Source of the DNA: Gammaproteobacteria bacterium
GTDB taxonomy: Bacteria; Pseudomonadota; Gammaproteobacteria; Burkholderiales; Nitrosomonadaceae
Direction of reading: 5' to 3'
Length of the DNA stretch: 64,000 nt
Assembly: GCA_015709635.1 (NCBI GenBank)
Contig: CP054180.1
Span: 1,240,001-1,304,000, forward strand
The position numbers were made by a program, and so were the translations under genes. How positions within the stretch are numbered: position 1 is the first letter of the stretch; each line of letters opens with the position of its first letter. The notes under the pieces are model-generated. The model worked only from the letters and a program-made list of their open reading frames with translations, was not told where the DNA came from and did not search any database. Of the stretch, positions 28,795 to 38,128 are shown piece after piece.

Positions 28795-29979
28795 TTATAA
28801 CGGGTTATGGTGCAGTGCCACCCATGCTTGTCCCAGTGCGATCGCACTATCATCCGGCAATAACCGCTGACCGGCGAATACCGTGCAATTTGCAGCAGTC
28901 AACCGGCGCATCAAGCCGTGCCGCAATACGGCGTTGTGAAAACATCCGCCACCCAGTGCCAATTGCGAAATATCATGTTGCTTGGCCGAGCGTTCCAGCC
29001 ACTCCGTCAATCCGGTGATCAACGTCGCATGAAACAGAGCAGCGGCATGAGCAACATCGTGCTTGGCGTCGTGGAAATCGATCATCGCAGCCAGTAAGGG
29101 GGAAAAATCCAGATGGTTGTCCGTATTGATGCGATAACCTTCCGCCAATGCTGCAATTTCTCCATGCTGTTCGGCCAGCTGCTGCAACTGTATTGCAGCT
29201 TGCGCCTCGTGCGATTGAATCGCACAGATGCCGAGCAGACCGGCCGCCGCATCGAATAAACGCCCCATGCTGGACGTTTGCGGACAATTCAGATTTCTTG
29301 CCAGCATCGTAGCAACCGTCGCAGCCGCCGGTTGATCCGGGAAATACCGGGTAATTTCGGTGCCGCGATCAAGCCGGGTCAATGCTGCTGCCGCCATGCG
29401 CCAAGGTTCCTGCGCGGCGCGATCGCCGCCGGGTAAAGCCAGCGGTGTCAAATGACCGAGCCGCTCGAAACGGGCGCCGTCGACCAGCAGCAATTCACCA
29501 CCCCACGGCGCGTTATCCGTTCCCAAGCCGACACCATCCGACGCCAGACCTAATACCGGTCCGGTTAGTTGATGTTCGGCACAGACCGCAGCGATATGGG
29601 CGTGATGGTGTTGCACTGCGAGCAGCGGAATTTGCTGTTGCTCAGCATAAGCTTGCGCGAATTGCGTGCTGTAAAAATCTGGATGCAGGTCGTGCGTCAC
29701 GATGGCGGGCTGAATGGCATAGTCCCGGCACATGCGCTGCACGGTCTGATCGAATTGATCGCGTGCTTCCGCCGTAGCCAAATCGCCGATAAGCGGAGAA
29801 ATATGCACCGTATTTCCTTGCGTTACGCAGACGGTATTTTTTAACCAGGCGCCGCAGGCTAAAACGGGAGGACCGCCGATGGTTAGGGCAATAGGTGTGT
29901 CGAATGGATCAACCAAGTTGAGAGTCGTGCGGTTGTGCTGCTTGAGAAATTGCTGCCGCGCGGCGGCAACCGATTTCAA
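28795..29979 (-). CDS. hypF: HypF carbamoyltransferase, short form
   Basis: Provides the carbamoyl group that becomes the CN ligands of [NiFe]-hydrogenase. Only the C-terminal Kae1-like half of HypF is present: [15 protein letters not shown] (metal site), [20 protein letters not shown], and [16 protein letters not shown]. The acylphosphatase, zinc-finger and YrdC parts of the full protein (about 750 residues) are absent. The start is not certain; the frame begins at TTG 29979 inside hypB. A comparably short HypF1 is known from Ralstonia, so this may be a natural short form and not decay. Confidence 0.85.
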   Translation of the reverse strand: MKSVAAARQQFLKQHNRTTLNLVDPFDTPIALTIGGPPVLACGAWLKNTVCVTQGNTVHISPLIGDLATAEARDQFDQTVQRMCRDYAIQPAIVTHDLHPDFYSTQFAQAYAEQQQIPLLAVQHHHAHIAAVCAEHQLTGPVLGLASDGVGLGTDNAPWGGELLLVDGARFERLGHLTPLALPGGDRAAQEPWRMAAAALTRLDRGTEITRYFPDQPAAATVATMLARNLNCPQTSSMGRLFDAAAGLLGICAIQSHEAQAAIQLQQLAEQHGEIAALAEGYRINTDNHLDFSPLLAAMIDFHDAKHDVAHAAALFHATLITGLTEWLERSAKQHDISQLALGGGCFHNAVLRHGLMRRLTAANCTVFAGQRLLPDDSAIALGQAWVALHHNPL

Positions 29980-30829
29980 TCCAATCGACCCAAGCGTGCA
30001 TGCCGCTGTCTTGCGTGGCGGAAATCTGCATCACCGGCAATCCGGGGTGAACACGGTGTGCATAGTCAATGACCAAATTGACGTCAAAAGTCAGATAGGG
30101 CAACAGGTCGCATTTGTTCAGCATCATCAAATCCGCGGCATGGAACATATCGGGGTACTTCAACGGCTTGTCTTCACCTTCGGTGACCGACAGAATCACC
30201 ACTTTGTGCGCTTCGCCCAAATCGAAACCGGAAGGACACACCAGATTACCGACATTCTCGATGAACAGCAGGCTGTTATGCTGCAGTGGCAACTGCTGCA
30301 AGGCATGGCCGACCATCTGCGCATCCAGATGGCAGCCCTTGCCGGTATTGATTTGCAGCGCCGGAACGCCGGTCGCGCGGATACGTGCGGCATCATGATC
30401 GGTTTGCTGATCGCCCTCGATCACGGCGATTGGGAGCCGGTCACGCAGTAATTCGATGGTTTTTACCAGCAAGGTGGTTTTGCCGGAACCCGGACTGGAA
30501 ACCAGATTGAGCGCGAAAATGCCGCGCCCGGCCAAGTACCGCCGGTTCTCGGCAGCATACTGATTGTTTTTTGCCAGAATGTTGCGTTCGATTTTCACTA
30601 TCCGGGTCTGGCTCATGCCGGGTGCATGCGTACCGGCAATGCCGGTTCCGAAATGAATCGTGTCAGCCGCCTGCCGGTCTGCAACAGTTGATGGCGCAAG
30701 TTCATGCGGGTGCGCTTGGCCGGATTGCAGCGGACGGAAACGCAACTGCTCATCGGCGCGCGGCCGCACTGGCATTGCTTTGCCATTCAGACGGGTTTGG
30801 CCAATCCCGCAACCGCAAGTCGTACACAT
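29909..30829 (-). CDS. hypB: HypB, nickel-inserting GTPase for hydrogenase
   Basis: GTPase that delivers nickel to the hydrogenase large subunit together with HypA. The 306 residues start with the nickel-binding [11 protein letters not shown] linker follows, then the G domain with Walker [48 protein letters not shown] and [12 protein letters not shown]. It lies 12 bp after hypA and overlaps the hypF frame by about 70 bp. Confidence 0.95.
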   Translation of the reverse strand: MCTTCGCGIGQTRLNGKAMPVRPRADEQLRFRPLQSGQAHPHELAPSTVADRQAADTIHFGTGIAGTHAPGMSQTRIVKIERNILAKNNQYAAENRRYLAGRGIFALNLVSSPGSGKTTLLVKTIELLRDRLPIAVIEGDQQTDHDAARIRATGVPALQINTGKGCHLDAQMVGHALQQLPLQHNSLLFIENVGNLVCPSGFDLGEAHKVVILSVTEGEDKPLKYPDMFHAADLMMLNKCDLLPYLTFDVNLVIDYAHRVHPGLPVMQISATQDSGMHAWVDWIEIGCRRAAAISQAAQPHDSQLG

Positions 30830-30841
30830 AATCGCTTCCTT

Positions 30842-31183
30842 TTATTCCACTTCCAGTTCTCGAATACGCATTTCATTACCCTGCGTGACTTGCAGCGCAT
30901 AACTGCCGCAGTGCGGGCAGGCTTCATGATACGCGGCAACCGGAGAAATGCGGTTGCATGCTTGGCATACCGCCTGTCCTGCAATATCGATAATTTCCAG
31001 TTTGGCTTGCCGGGCGATACTGTCTTCCGTCACCACGGCAAAAAAGAAACGCAACGATTCCTGCTCGACGCAAGCCAGTTGACCGATTTCCAGCCACACC
31101 GTTTTGACGCGGTTAAACGGCTGCGCAATCGCGGCTTCCTCGATCTGTTGCAGGATATTTTCGGCGAGCGATAGTTCGTGCAT
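30842..31183 (-). CDS. hypA: HypA, hydrogenase nickel metallochaperone
   Basis: Small nickel and zinc protein of 113 residues. The N-terminal MHELSLAENILQQIEE contains His2, the nickel ligand, and the zinc site is formed by CQAC and CPHC (about residues 71-92). It works with HypB in [NiFe]-hydrogenase maturation. It is the second gene of the leftward protease-hypA-hypB-hypF-hslO unit, 83 bp after the protease. Confidence 0.95.
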   Translation of the reverse strand: MHELSLAENILQQIEEAAIAQPFNRVKTVWLEIGQLACVEQESLRFFFAVVTEDSIARQAKLEIIDIAGQAVCQACNRISPVAAYHEACPHCGSYALQVTQGNEMRIRELEVE

Positions 31184-31266
31184 CGATTGCCTGATGTCAT
31201 GGAGTCGAAAAAATCAAATGCCATTATCGCTAAAACTGGGAAAGCTTCAAATTCACAGTAAGTTTT

Positions 31267-31710
31267 TCACGCGTGTTGTGCATGCCACTGCCGGATTTTA
31301 CGGATCGCTGCAATCAGGTTGTGGTTCGCCTGCGTGCTTAAAGCATCACCCAATTCAAAGCGATAACCACGGATGCGCAGTAAAAAAGCCGGCGGTTCTG
31401 CACCTTGCCGGATGTGCTGGTAGACATGCAGCAATGCCGCCGGTGTTAAGGCATGGCTGGTATAACTATCGTCTTTTTCCGCGCGCACGGCTGAGTATTC
31501 GAAAGGCTCCCGGCACGACATGTCGGCGTCGGCAAAAATAATCTGATCGAATCCGCTTAAGTCGGTAGCATGCTCAATCAACAGTTGCATGTCAACGAGG
31601 CAGGTGATCCCGGCTAATCCAAGCTGATTGACACGTTCAATGAGCAAGGGCCCTAAAGCATCGTCCCCGCGTCCGGGATTGCCGTAGCCGAATAACAGCA
31701 ATTTGTTCAT
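31267..31710 (-). CDS. Hydrogenase maturation protease (M52 family)
   Basis: Endopeptidase that trims the C-terminus of the hydrogenase large subunit after nickel insertion. The 147-residue protein has the family start LLFGYGNPGRGDDALGPLL, whose Asp is a metal ligand, and VDMQLLIEHATDLSGFD. HoxW/HycI-like proteases have this size. No hydrogenase structural gene lies in the window, so its substrate must be encoded elsewhere or has been lost. Confidence 0.88.
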   Translation of the reverse strand: MNKLLLFGYGNPGRGDDALGPLLIERVNQLGLAGITCLVDMQLLIEHATDLSGFDQIIFADADMSCREPFEYSAVRAEKDDSYTSHALTPAALLHVYQHIRQGAEPPAFLLRIRGYRFELGDALSTQANHNLIAAIRKIRQWHAQHA

Positions 31711-31784
31711 GTAATACCTTGCAAGGTAACATCAGGGAAGAATAAATTAACACGCGCATAAACAGAATGGCAACGGGAGGAGTT

Positions 31785-32956
31785 ATGGATCGCGCAGTTG
31801 GACAAAAATCGCTGATCACGCTGTTCATGCGGCGGTTGACTGTTCTTTGCGGTATTGTGCTGATCCTGCTGGCGCTGCATGCCAAAGCGATGGACCGGAA
31901 CGCCATCGCAATCGGTATCATTTCGCCCAAGGATGGCAGCAGCTTGGTTTTGGCCGGTGAATCGCTCGAGGAAAGCATCCGGCTGGTGTTTGACCACTTC
32001 GAACCGCTGCAGGTCGGCGATTTGCAGATAAAGCTCAAGTTGATTCCGTGGAACGATAGCGGCAAGCCAGAAATGGCGGCCGACGGCGCGATAAAGCTGG
32101 TGCAAGAAGATCATGTCGTGGCGATATTGGGGCCGGTCAACAGCGGCTCGACCAAGGAAGCGTTACAAATCTGGCGCTCAGCGGCCAGCACGAATTGCCG
32201 GAAGCGCAAGCGTTGCGGCAAAAGCTGTTGCGCGTGCTCGAAAGCGAAACGTTCGATTCATTGGAACCATGGCGCAGTATCAGCTTCAGCCAAGGAAGAT
32301 TCGATCAGATACCGACCGCACCGATTTATCGCATCACCTGCGGCGTTACGCGCGAGGATGGTTTGAATGCGCATCCGTGGGTGCACCTCGCGGTCGAGCA
32401 GTTTAATCCGTGGCTCGAAACGCCGGTCGAAGTGCAACTGAATGCGCACGGTGTCGAATCCGGCAAGCTCGGTGTGTACCGGGTTGATCCGCTGACCAAT
32501 CATGAACATCTGGTCGAAGATCGCAGTGTGAAATTCTCCGCCGGTAAAGCCATCGAGCGGTTTCATCTGCTGGAGCGCGGCCTGTATCACTTCAAAATGC
32601 TCGACGTGCCGTTTTATCCGACGCTCACCGAAACCAACGTGGATTTGTCCAACACCTACCTGATTTCCGCGCTCGCCGCACTGGTCGGCGCGCTGCTGGC
32701 GGTCAGCCGTGCAGGTGCGACGGTCTGGACCTAGCTCATCCGTGTCCCGGCGGGTGTCGTCGCCGGTTTGCTGCTGACATTTTGCTCTTTCTATGGCCAG
32801 CAAGTTTCCGGCTGGTTACCGATTCCGTCGTTTGGCAGCGAGCCGGTGGTCAACGCAACGCTCACCGGTTTGCTGGGTGGATTGATGGGGTCGCACATGA
32901 TGACCGATTTGTTACTGGCGTGGGCGCGACGGTTGTTGCCGGGTAAATCCGCTTGA
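31785..32956 (+). pseudogene. Broken fusion: periplasmic-binding lobe plus three-helix membrane segment
   Basis: ATG 31785 has a strong GGGAGGAG site and begins a signal peptide. The first lobe of a branched-chain-amino-acid-type binding protein follows (AIAIGIISPKDGSSLVLAGE, DHVVAILGPVNSGSTKEAL). Near 32172 the coding frame shifts. From there about 180 codons of an unrecognised soluble domain lead into a membrane helix (NTYLISALAALVGALLAV). An in-frame TAG at 32732 interrupts it, and the same frame then continues with two further helices (VPAGVVAGLLLTFCSF, TLTGLLGGLMGSHMM) to 32956. An internal deletion plus nonsense mutation is the simplest reading. It is divergent from the hyp operon and ends 3 bp from the SLATT stop. 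Confidence 0.7.
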
Positions 32957-32959
32957 GCG

Positions 32960-33595
32960 TTACGCTGGTTTGCTCGTGTCTTGCGTAGCGGTTTTGGCTT
33001 TCGTACCGTTGTCGATCTGCTTCAGCGCATCCTGAAACTCAGCCAGCCACTGATCGGTTTCCTGCCGGATAATGGCGTCCACTTGATACAAAAATGCTTT
33101 GCAGCGGCTCAAAACGGCTTGCGTTTGTTCCACACTCGGCTGCGCGTTATCCCATCCGGCTTGTTCCAGCTCGTAATCCATCTGGAATTCGTGCAGAATT
33201 TGCCGGATCTGATGCTCGGCGGCGATGAAGCGCATCCACGCGGACGAATAACCGCAAAACTTGTCGATGGCCAAAGCCACGCCCGCCAACCCTAAAGCAA
33301 TGGAAGCCCAGGCTGGTGATGAAAATTGATAAATCTCGCTGATGATGGGCAAAAGACCGGCCAGCGCTGTTAAGCCGATGGTGCCAAGCCTGAGTCCCTG
33401 TGCCCAGAATTTCTTTTGGCGTTTGGAAAGCAAATACCAGTCGATCGCATCCAGCGCGTGCTTTTCGGCGCGTTGATACACGGTATGAATCGATTCACGG
33501 CGGTGTTCGAGACTCCAGTCGAGCACATGACTGGCCTCCGGCTGCACATCGCGGCGTGCGGTATCCGGTTTGGGATTGTTTGTATTTTCAGTCAT
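32960..33595 (-). CDS. SLATT-like two-helix membrane protein, putative effector
   Basis: A 211-residue protein with no signal peptide. Two adjacent membrane helices (about residues 70-91, LRLGTIGLTALAGLLPIISE, and 95-115, WASIALGLAGVALAIDKFCG) are followed by a long helical tail (RFIAAEHQIRQILHEFQMDY onward). This is the layout of SLATT proteins, proposed as membrane-perforating effectors of nucleotide-signalling conflict systems. It is the third gene of the TIR-STAND operon, 27 bp after the STAND gene, which supports that reading. The exact SLATT subtype is not assigned. Confidence 0.7.
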   Translation of the reverse strand: MTENTNNPKPDTARRDVQPEASHVLDWSLEHRRESIHTVYQRAEKHALDAIDWYLLSKRQKKFWAQGLRLGTIGLTALAGLLPIISEIYQFSSPAWASIALGLAGVALAIDKFCGYSSAWMRFIAAEHQIRQILHEFQMDYELEQAGWDNAQPSVEQTQAVLSRCKAFLYQVDAIIRQETDQWLAEFQDALKQIDNGTKAKTATQDTSKPA

Positions 33596-33622
33596 GCTGA
33601 ATTTCCTCGAGTGTGTTCAAAA

Positions 33623-36397
33623 TTACTGTTCTTGCGCGATGATATCCGCCACACCAAAGCGGCGGCGCTCTTCATCAGTCAGGTCGCGTCCGACGCGGCG
33701 TTTCAGTTCTGCGGCAATTTCCTCGATGGGGCGGCAAACATCGCAAGACCAAAGCCGGGCGATATTTTCAAAGCTCCAAGTCAAAATCGTTCCGCCATCT
33801 AGGAAGAACTGGGCACCCAAAACAATTCTTTGGTGATTTTTCTTTTCGTGATCTTGCATCACATGCAATGGCTTGCCGCTTGCCACATCCCAGTAAAAAA
33901 TTTTGTCGTAATTCCAGATCAAGGCCAACTTTCCATCTGGAGAAAACTGGGCATCTTCAAAAAATCCTTCATGATCTTGTAGTACGTGCAATGGCTTGCC
34001 GCTTACCGCATCCCACAAACGAGCAGTTTCATGTCCACTCCAAGTCAGTATCGTTTTGCCATCGGGTGAAAGTTTAACTCCTGAAACATTTTTTTTATGA
34101 CCCTGTAACACGTTTAATAGATTGCCGCTTGTTGCATCCCACAAGTGGACAGTATTGTCCTTGCTACTGACCAGTACCGTCTTGCCATCCGGGAAAAACT
34201 GAACGTCCCAAAAATGTTCTTCACCACCATTCAGCACGTACAATAGCTGGCCACTTGACGCATTCCACAGCCGGGTGGTTTTGACATGGCCTCTATTTTT
34301 ACTACTATAGGTCAGTACCGTTTTGCCATCCGGGGAAAATTGGGCACTAACTCCAGCATCATTCCCCTGCAACACATACATCAGCTTACCGCTTACCGTA
34401 TCCCACAGCCGGGCAGTTTTGTCTCGACTACTTGTCAGAATTGTTTTGCCATCTGGGGAAAATTGAGCGTCATTAATCTCATAATTATGACCTCGTAAAC
34501 TGGCTTGGAACGTATAGGCAGTAAAAACACTAAGTAAGTGGCTTTCGACTTTTGCGCTATTGTCTATTTTCCATGCAGCCAATCCAAGCAAAATACTTTG
34601 ATCTGGCGTAACAAGCTTCAAATTTTCCGCGGTAGAAATCAAAGCATTTGCATGCCCAGAGCGCGCCAGTTTCTCGGCATGATTCTTGGCTTGGGTGGCG
34701 TGATCTTTTTCCCCATCCGCGCGGATTCTTTCTTGCTCTGCGTGCTGCCAAAATCCAAAAGAAATGACCGAGAACAGGATTGCAACCAATGCTGCGCCGA
34801 TGGCCCAATAACTCTTGATGCGGCTTGATTTTGCAAATGCTTCGGCTTGTAGCTTTTCTTTTTCGGCATGTTCCGCTAATTGGCGTTGCAGTGCGGCTTC
34901 CGCTTCCAATCGCTCAGTTTCGGCTTGCTGTTTCTTTTGAACAATTCGATGACTGTTTTCAATGAATGTCTTAATCGATTGGAAATCGTGCTGCCCCAGA
35001 TAGCGCGTTACCCACTGCTGGGGCACATAGTATTTGTTCATGCGTTCCAACCATTGCAATGCACGATGGCTGTCATTTTCATCCAGCCAGCCACTGCCGG
35101 TTTGTTGGTGACGCTCCAAGCGATAATGCCACTCTTTCAATTCGGCAGCATCGAGCGCTTCTTCGTCGAGCCATTTCTTGTATAAATGCCATTGGCGGAA
35201 CAAGCTTTCGTGACTGATGTCGATCAGCGTTTCTTCAGTAATAGTTTCAGTTGCCGGTGGCAACAGAAAACCTGCGCCTTCTTTGCGGTATGCATTGATT
35301 ACCGTCAGCACAGAATCTCGATTGGAATCACCGGTCAGTTCGATCAATTGTTGTAAGGTTTGCGGCCGCCGCACGTCGCGGCTTTCACGGCGCTCGACCA
35401 GTGCCGGAAATACTTGCCGGGCAATCGCTTGCTGTTGCGGTGTGAGTTGGTTGTAGATTTCCGACGCGTGGTTATCGATGGCGAATGCCAGCTTGGGCAT
35501 GGCTTCGCCTTCATTCGTTGCCGGCGGTTTGCAAATGACGGCAAAGTCTTGTGCTTCGATGCGGTTGCGCCCTTTATCCTTGGCATGGTTCCACATGCGC
35601 AGCAAGGCGTGCTCTAGAACAGGCAGTTCATCGCCGCCTTCCAGCGTGTTGATCAGACGGTTAACCAACACCGGATCGATATCGCTACCGATCAGGGCGA
35701 GCGGAGAGGCGATGATCGATTTCAGTTGCTCCGGCCGCAGCCGTGGTGTCAGGTACAACCCGCTGTTGATCGCTTCCGGCAAACCGAAGAACGTTACGCA
35801 GTTGCCGAGAAAATCGGAACGCATCGTGATCACGACATAAACCGGCACCTGCCCGGATTCGGATACCGAACGCAACAGCAGCTTGATGAACGCTTCCGCT
35901 TCGTCGACGTTTTGCTGGCGGTAGCGGAAAATTTCCTCGAACTGATCGACGACCAGCAGCAAGGCTTCGACGTTGAACAATGCGGCGCGCCGCTGATACT
36001 GTTCGACCAGCGCCAGTGGATTGATCGCAAATTGCGCGCGTAACGAAGCCATCGATGCTGTGCGGTCGTCGCCATCGATCCAGCGTTGATCTTCGGTCAA
36101 TTTTTCCACCAGATTGTGCAGCGGCGCATCGCCAGGTTTGGTGATGTGCACGTTCCAGCGGTATCCGGCCGATGCCAGCGCACCGCGGTGCAATGCCGGA
36201 ATCAAACCAGCGCGAACCAGCGACGATTTGCCCGAACCGGAAGCACCGATTACGGCAATGAAACGCTGTTGATGCTCCAATTTGGCGAGCAAATCCCGCA
36301 CATGCGCTTCGCGGCCAAAAAACAGCAAGGCATCTTTTTCCTCAAACGGCCGCAAGCCGACATATGGCGCGGGAAGCGTGAGGGTAATGCGCTTCAT
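33623..36397 (-). CDS. STAND NTPase with membrane helix and six WD40 repeats
   Basis: Likely sensor and switch protein of 924 residues. The N-terminus PYVGLRPFEEKDALLFFGRE is typical of the nSTAND1 group. Walker A (GASGSGKSS, about 51-59), Walker B (LLLVVDQFEEIF, about 147-157), an ITMRSDFLGN sensor segment and ISHESLFRQW follow. A coiled coil leads to one membrane helix (WAIGAALVAILFSVISFGFW), and six WD40 repeats (about 634-885, each ending in an LW or YW pair) form the probable ligand-sensing propeller. ATG 36397 overlaps the TIR gene stop as ATGA; the frame extends upstream to 36511, but that part is the TIR gene read out of frame. Confidence 0.88.
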   Translation of the reverse strand: MKRITLTLPAPYVGLRPFEEKDALLFFGREAHVRDLLAKLEHQQRFIAVIGASGSGKSSLVRAGLIPALHRGALASAGYRWNVHITKPGDAPLHNLVEKLTEDQRWIDGDDRTASMASLRAQFAINPLALVEQYQRRAALFNVEALLLVVDQFEEIFRYRQQNVDEAEAFIKLLLRSVSESGQVPVYVVITMRSDFLGNCVTFFGLPEAINSGLYLTPRLRPEQLKSIIASPLALIGSDIDPVLVNRLINTLEGGDELPVLEHALLRMWNHAKDKGRNRIEAQDFAVICKPPATNEGEAMPKLAFAIDNHASEIYNQLTPQQQAIARQVFPALVERRESRDVRRPQTLQQLIELTGDSNRDSVLTVINAYRKEGAGFLLPPATETITEETLIDISHESLFRQWHLYKKWLDEEALDAAELKEWHYRLERHQQTGSGWLDENDSHRALQWLERMNKYYVPQQWVTRYLGQHDFQSIKTFIENSHRIVQKKQQAETERLEAEAALQRQLAEHAEKEKLQAEAFAKSSRIKSYWAIGAALVAILFSVISFGFWQHAEQERIRADGEKDHATQAKNHAEKLARSGHANALISTAENLKLVTPDQSILLGLAAWKIDNSAKVESHLLSVFTAYTFQASLRGHNYEINDAQFSPDGKTILTSSRDKTARLWDTVSGKLMYVLQGNDAGVSAQFSPDGKTVLTYSSKNRGHVKTTRLWNASSGQLLYVLNGGEEHFWDVQFFPDGKTVLVSSKDNTVHLWDATSGNLLNVLQGHKKNVSGVKLSPDGKTILTWSGHETARLWDAVSGKPLHVLQDHEGFFEDAQFSPDGKLALIWNYDKIFYWDVASGKPLHVMQDHEKKNHQRIVLGAQFFLDGGTILTWSFENIARLWSCDVCRPIEEIAAELKRRVGRDLTDEERRRFGVADIIAQEQ

Positions 36398-37890
36398 TGC
36401 GTCAGCCCTTGCAGGAATGACACCAAATCTTGCTCGTAGACGGGCACGACATCTTCGGAATCGATGCCGAAAACCTTGGCGACATCGCCGTCGAGCAAAT
36501 AGACACCCCAACGCAACAAAGGAAGATCGGCTTCCGCGATTTGGTTCAGAAAAAAGGTCAAACGGCTGTGTGCCGTTAGAAATTTGCTTTTGTCGGTATA
36601 AATGGTAATTCCGGCCAGGCAGGGGCGCAGAAATTCCTTGATGTCGATGCCATTGTTACCCAGAGGCGCCTCATCGGGCAGGGCGCGAATGTCATACCGA
36701 TGTTGTTTGATGGTGGCACGCAAAGTTTTGCTCAAATCATCGGTACTGGCGAGATCATCGACAAAAAGGACCTTTTTACCCAATTTGGATTGCGATGATT
36801 GAAGCGACGCTGAAATCGCTTTACTGCGCTTAGCTTTTTCCGCTTGCAGGCGCTCAATGATTTCGGTTTTAAAGTTATTCAGATTGGTGACACGAAGGAA
36901 TTCGGTTTCAAACAACTTGGCGTGCGCTTGATCGTTGATTTGACCAGAAACCGGCAATTGTTCGCACCATTGCAGGATTGGCTTGCTAGCTTCACGTGCG
37001 AGCTGAAATTGCAATTGCGGGAGTGGTGCCGGGTATCCTTTGGTTTTGCGTCCTACCGTGGGCGACAGCAGTTGCACAAACAATTCGCTGCGTTTGAGAT
37101 CTCTCGGGAAAGCGCTATTAAATTCCTCTATCGACAAGCCAACGCAGTCGCCATCCGGTAGCACCAGAAATTTCTCCGCTTCAAGCGCCAATTTAATTTC
37201 ATTGCGCTTGGGTTCCAAGTCATCGGTGACATCCGCGAGCAGAATAGTGCAGGGTGTTACCGCTTTATGATCGTCAGACTTAGTAGTAACGGTTTTTACC
37301 ACCGCTCCGGTGTGATTTATCGCTGGGAGAACGGTTTTTTTGGCTAAACGTTCGTCAATAGCCGTTCGCAGCGTATTAAGCGAATTCCAATAGTGAATCC
37401 TGACTTTGTCGTCATTGTCGCTGGGCGTAGGGTAACCAGCCAGGATGGGTACACTGCCATCGATGGGTTGAACCCAGAATTTTGCATGAATGTTGTGCTT
37501 GCGAATGTTCCGGATGTTTTCCGGCAAACCGGTCAGTTGTTCATAAGGAAACAACTCAACGACAAAAACATCAACCGGTTTTTCCGGGTTAGCGGAATGT
37601 GCTTGGATAAAATGCTTCAGTTCTTTACCGCACCATGTGGATTCGGCGTAGTTTCGTGACAGAAACAGGACTAATAGTTTACTGTTGGTTACTTTGTCGA
37701 TCAGCGTGTCGCTGAATTCGTCGCCCGGTTTGAGTTGATAATCAATGAAGATCCGTTTCTCGAGAACGTTCGGACCGGTATTCAGATTGGCTGCAAGAGT
37801 ACCGATCCAGCCCATTTCAGCCGCGGAGCCATGAGGAATTTTATTATCAGCATGCGCATAGCTGATAAAAACATCGTATGCCTCTGTCAC
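36394..37890 (-). CDS. TIR-domain protein with two further Rossmann-like domains
   Basis: A 498-residue protein. The N-terminal TIR domain (about 1-150) has YDVFISYAHAD, the box KRIFIDYQLKPGDEF and SRNYAESTWCGKELKHF, where Glu90 is at the NADase catalytic position of enzymatic TIR domains. The middle region (about 210-330; CTILLADVTDDLEPKRNEIK, SELFVQLLSPTVG) resembles the DUF4062/TIR-like fold. A third region (about 360-490; KKVLFVDDLASTDDLSKTL) looks like another Rossmann-like unit. It is the first gene of the operon. NAD cleavage or cyclic-nucleotide signalling is inferred from the family. Confidence 0.85.
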   Translation of the reverse strand: MTEAYDVFISYAHADNKIPHGSAAEMGWIGTLAANLNTGPNVLEKRIFIDYQLKPGDEFSDTLIDKVTNSKLLVLFLSRNYAESTWCGKELKHFIQAHSANPEKPVDVFVVELFPYEQLTGLPENIRNIRKHNIHAKFWVQPIDGSVPILAGYPTPSDNDDKVRIHYWNSLNTLRTAIDERLAKKTVLPAINHTGAVVKTVTTKSDDHKAVTPCTILLADVTDDLEPKRNEIKLALEAEKFLVLPDGDCVGLSIEEFNSAFPRDLKRSELFVQLLSPTVGRKTKGYPAPLPQLQFQLAREASKPILQWCEQLPVSGQINDQAHAKLFETEFLRVTNLNNFKTEIIERLQAEKAKRSKAISASLQSSQSKLGKKVLFVDDLASTDDLSKTLRATIKQHRYDIRALPDEAPLGNNGIDIKEFLRPCLAGITIYTDKSKFLTAHSRLTFFLNQIAEADLPLLRWGVYLLDGDVAKVFGIDSEDVVPVYEQDLVSFLQGLTQ

Positions 37891-38128
37891 ATATCCCCCT
37901 GATTCTTCATTTGCGCAAATTACAAATTAATCTTTCATCTAACCGGCGGTGAATATTAGCAATATCAGGCGGATTTATAAACCATTTTTCATGCCGAAGC
38001 GAACACCAACCGCTAACTTTTGCGCATCCAGTATAATGCACCAGGTTTTTCCCGATTTATTCCCGAGTTTGGCGGTTCCGGCAAAAGTAGGGCGCATTTT
38101 TATTTTTAGCAGCCGCTTTCCTGATTTT

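Noticed and set aside
32258..32803. 181-codon minus-strand frame over the broken fusion gene
   Set aside because: Open frame by chance; the plus strand has signal peptide, binding-protein lobe and membrane helices.
36398..36511. Upstream extension of the STAND protein (Arg-rich)
   Set aside because: It is the 3' end of the TIR gene read in another frame; ATGA overlap at 36397 is the natural start.
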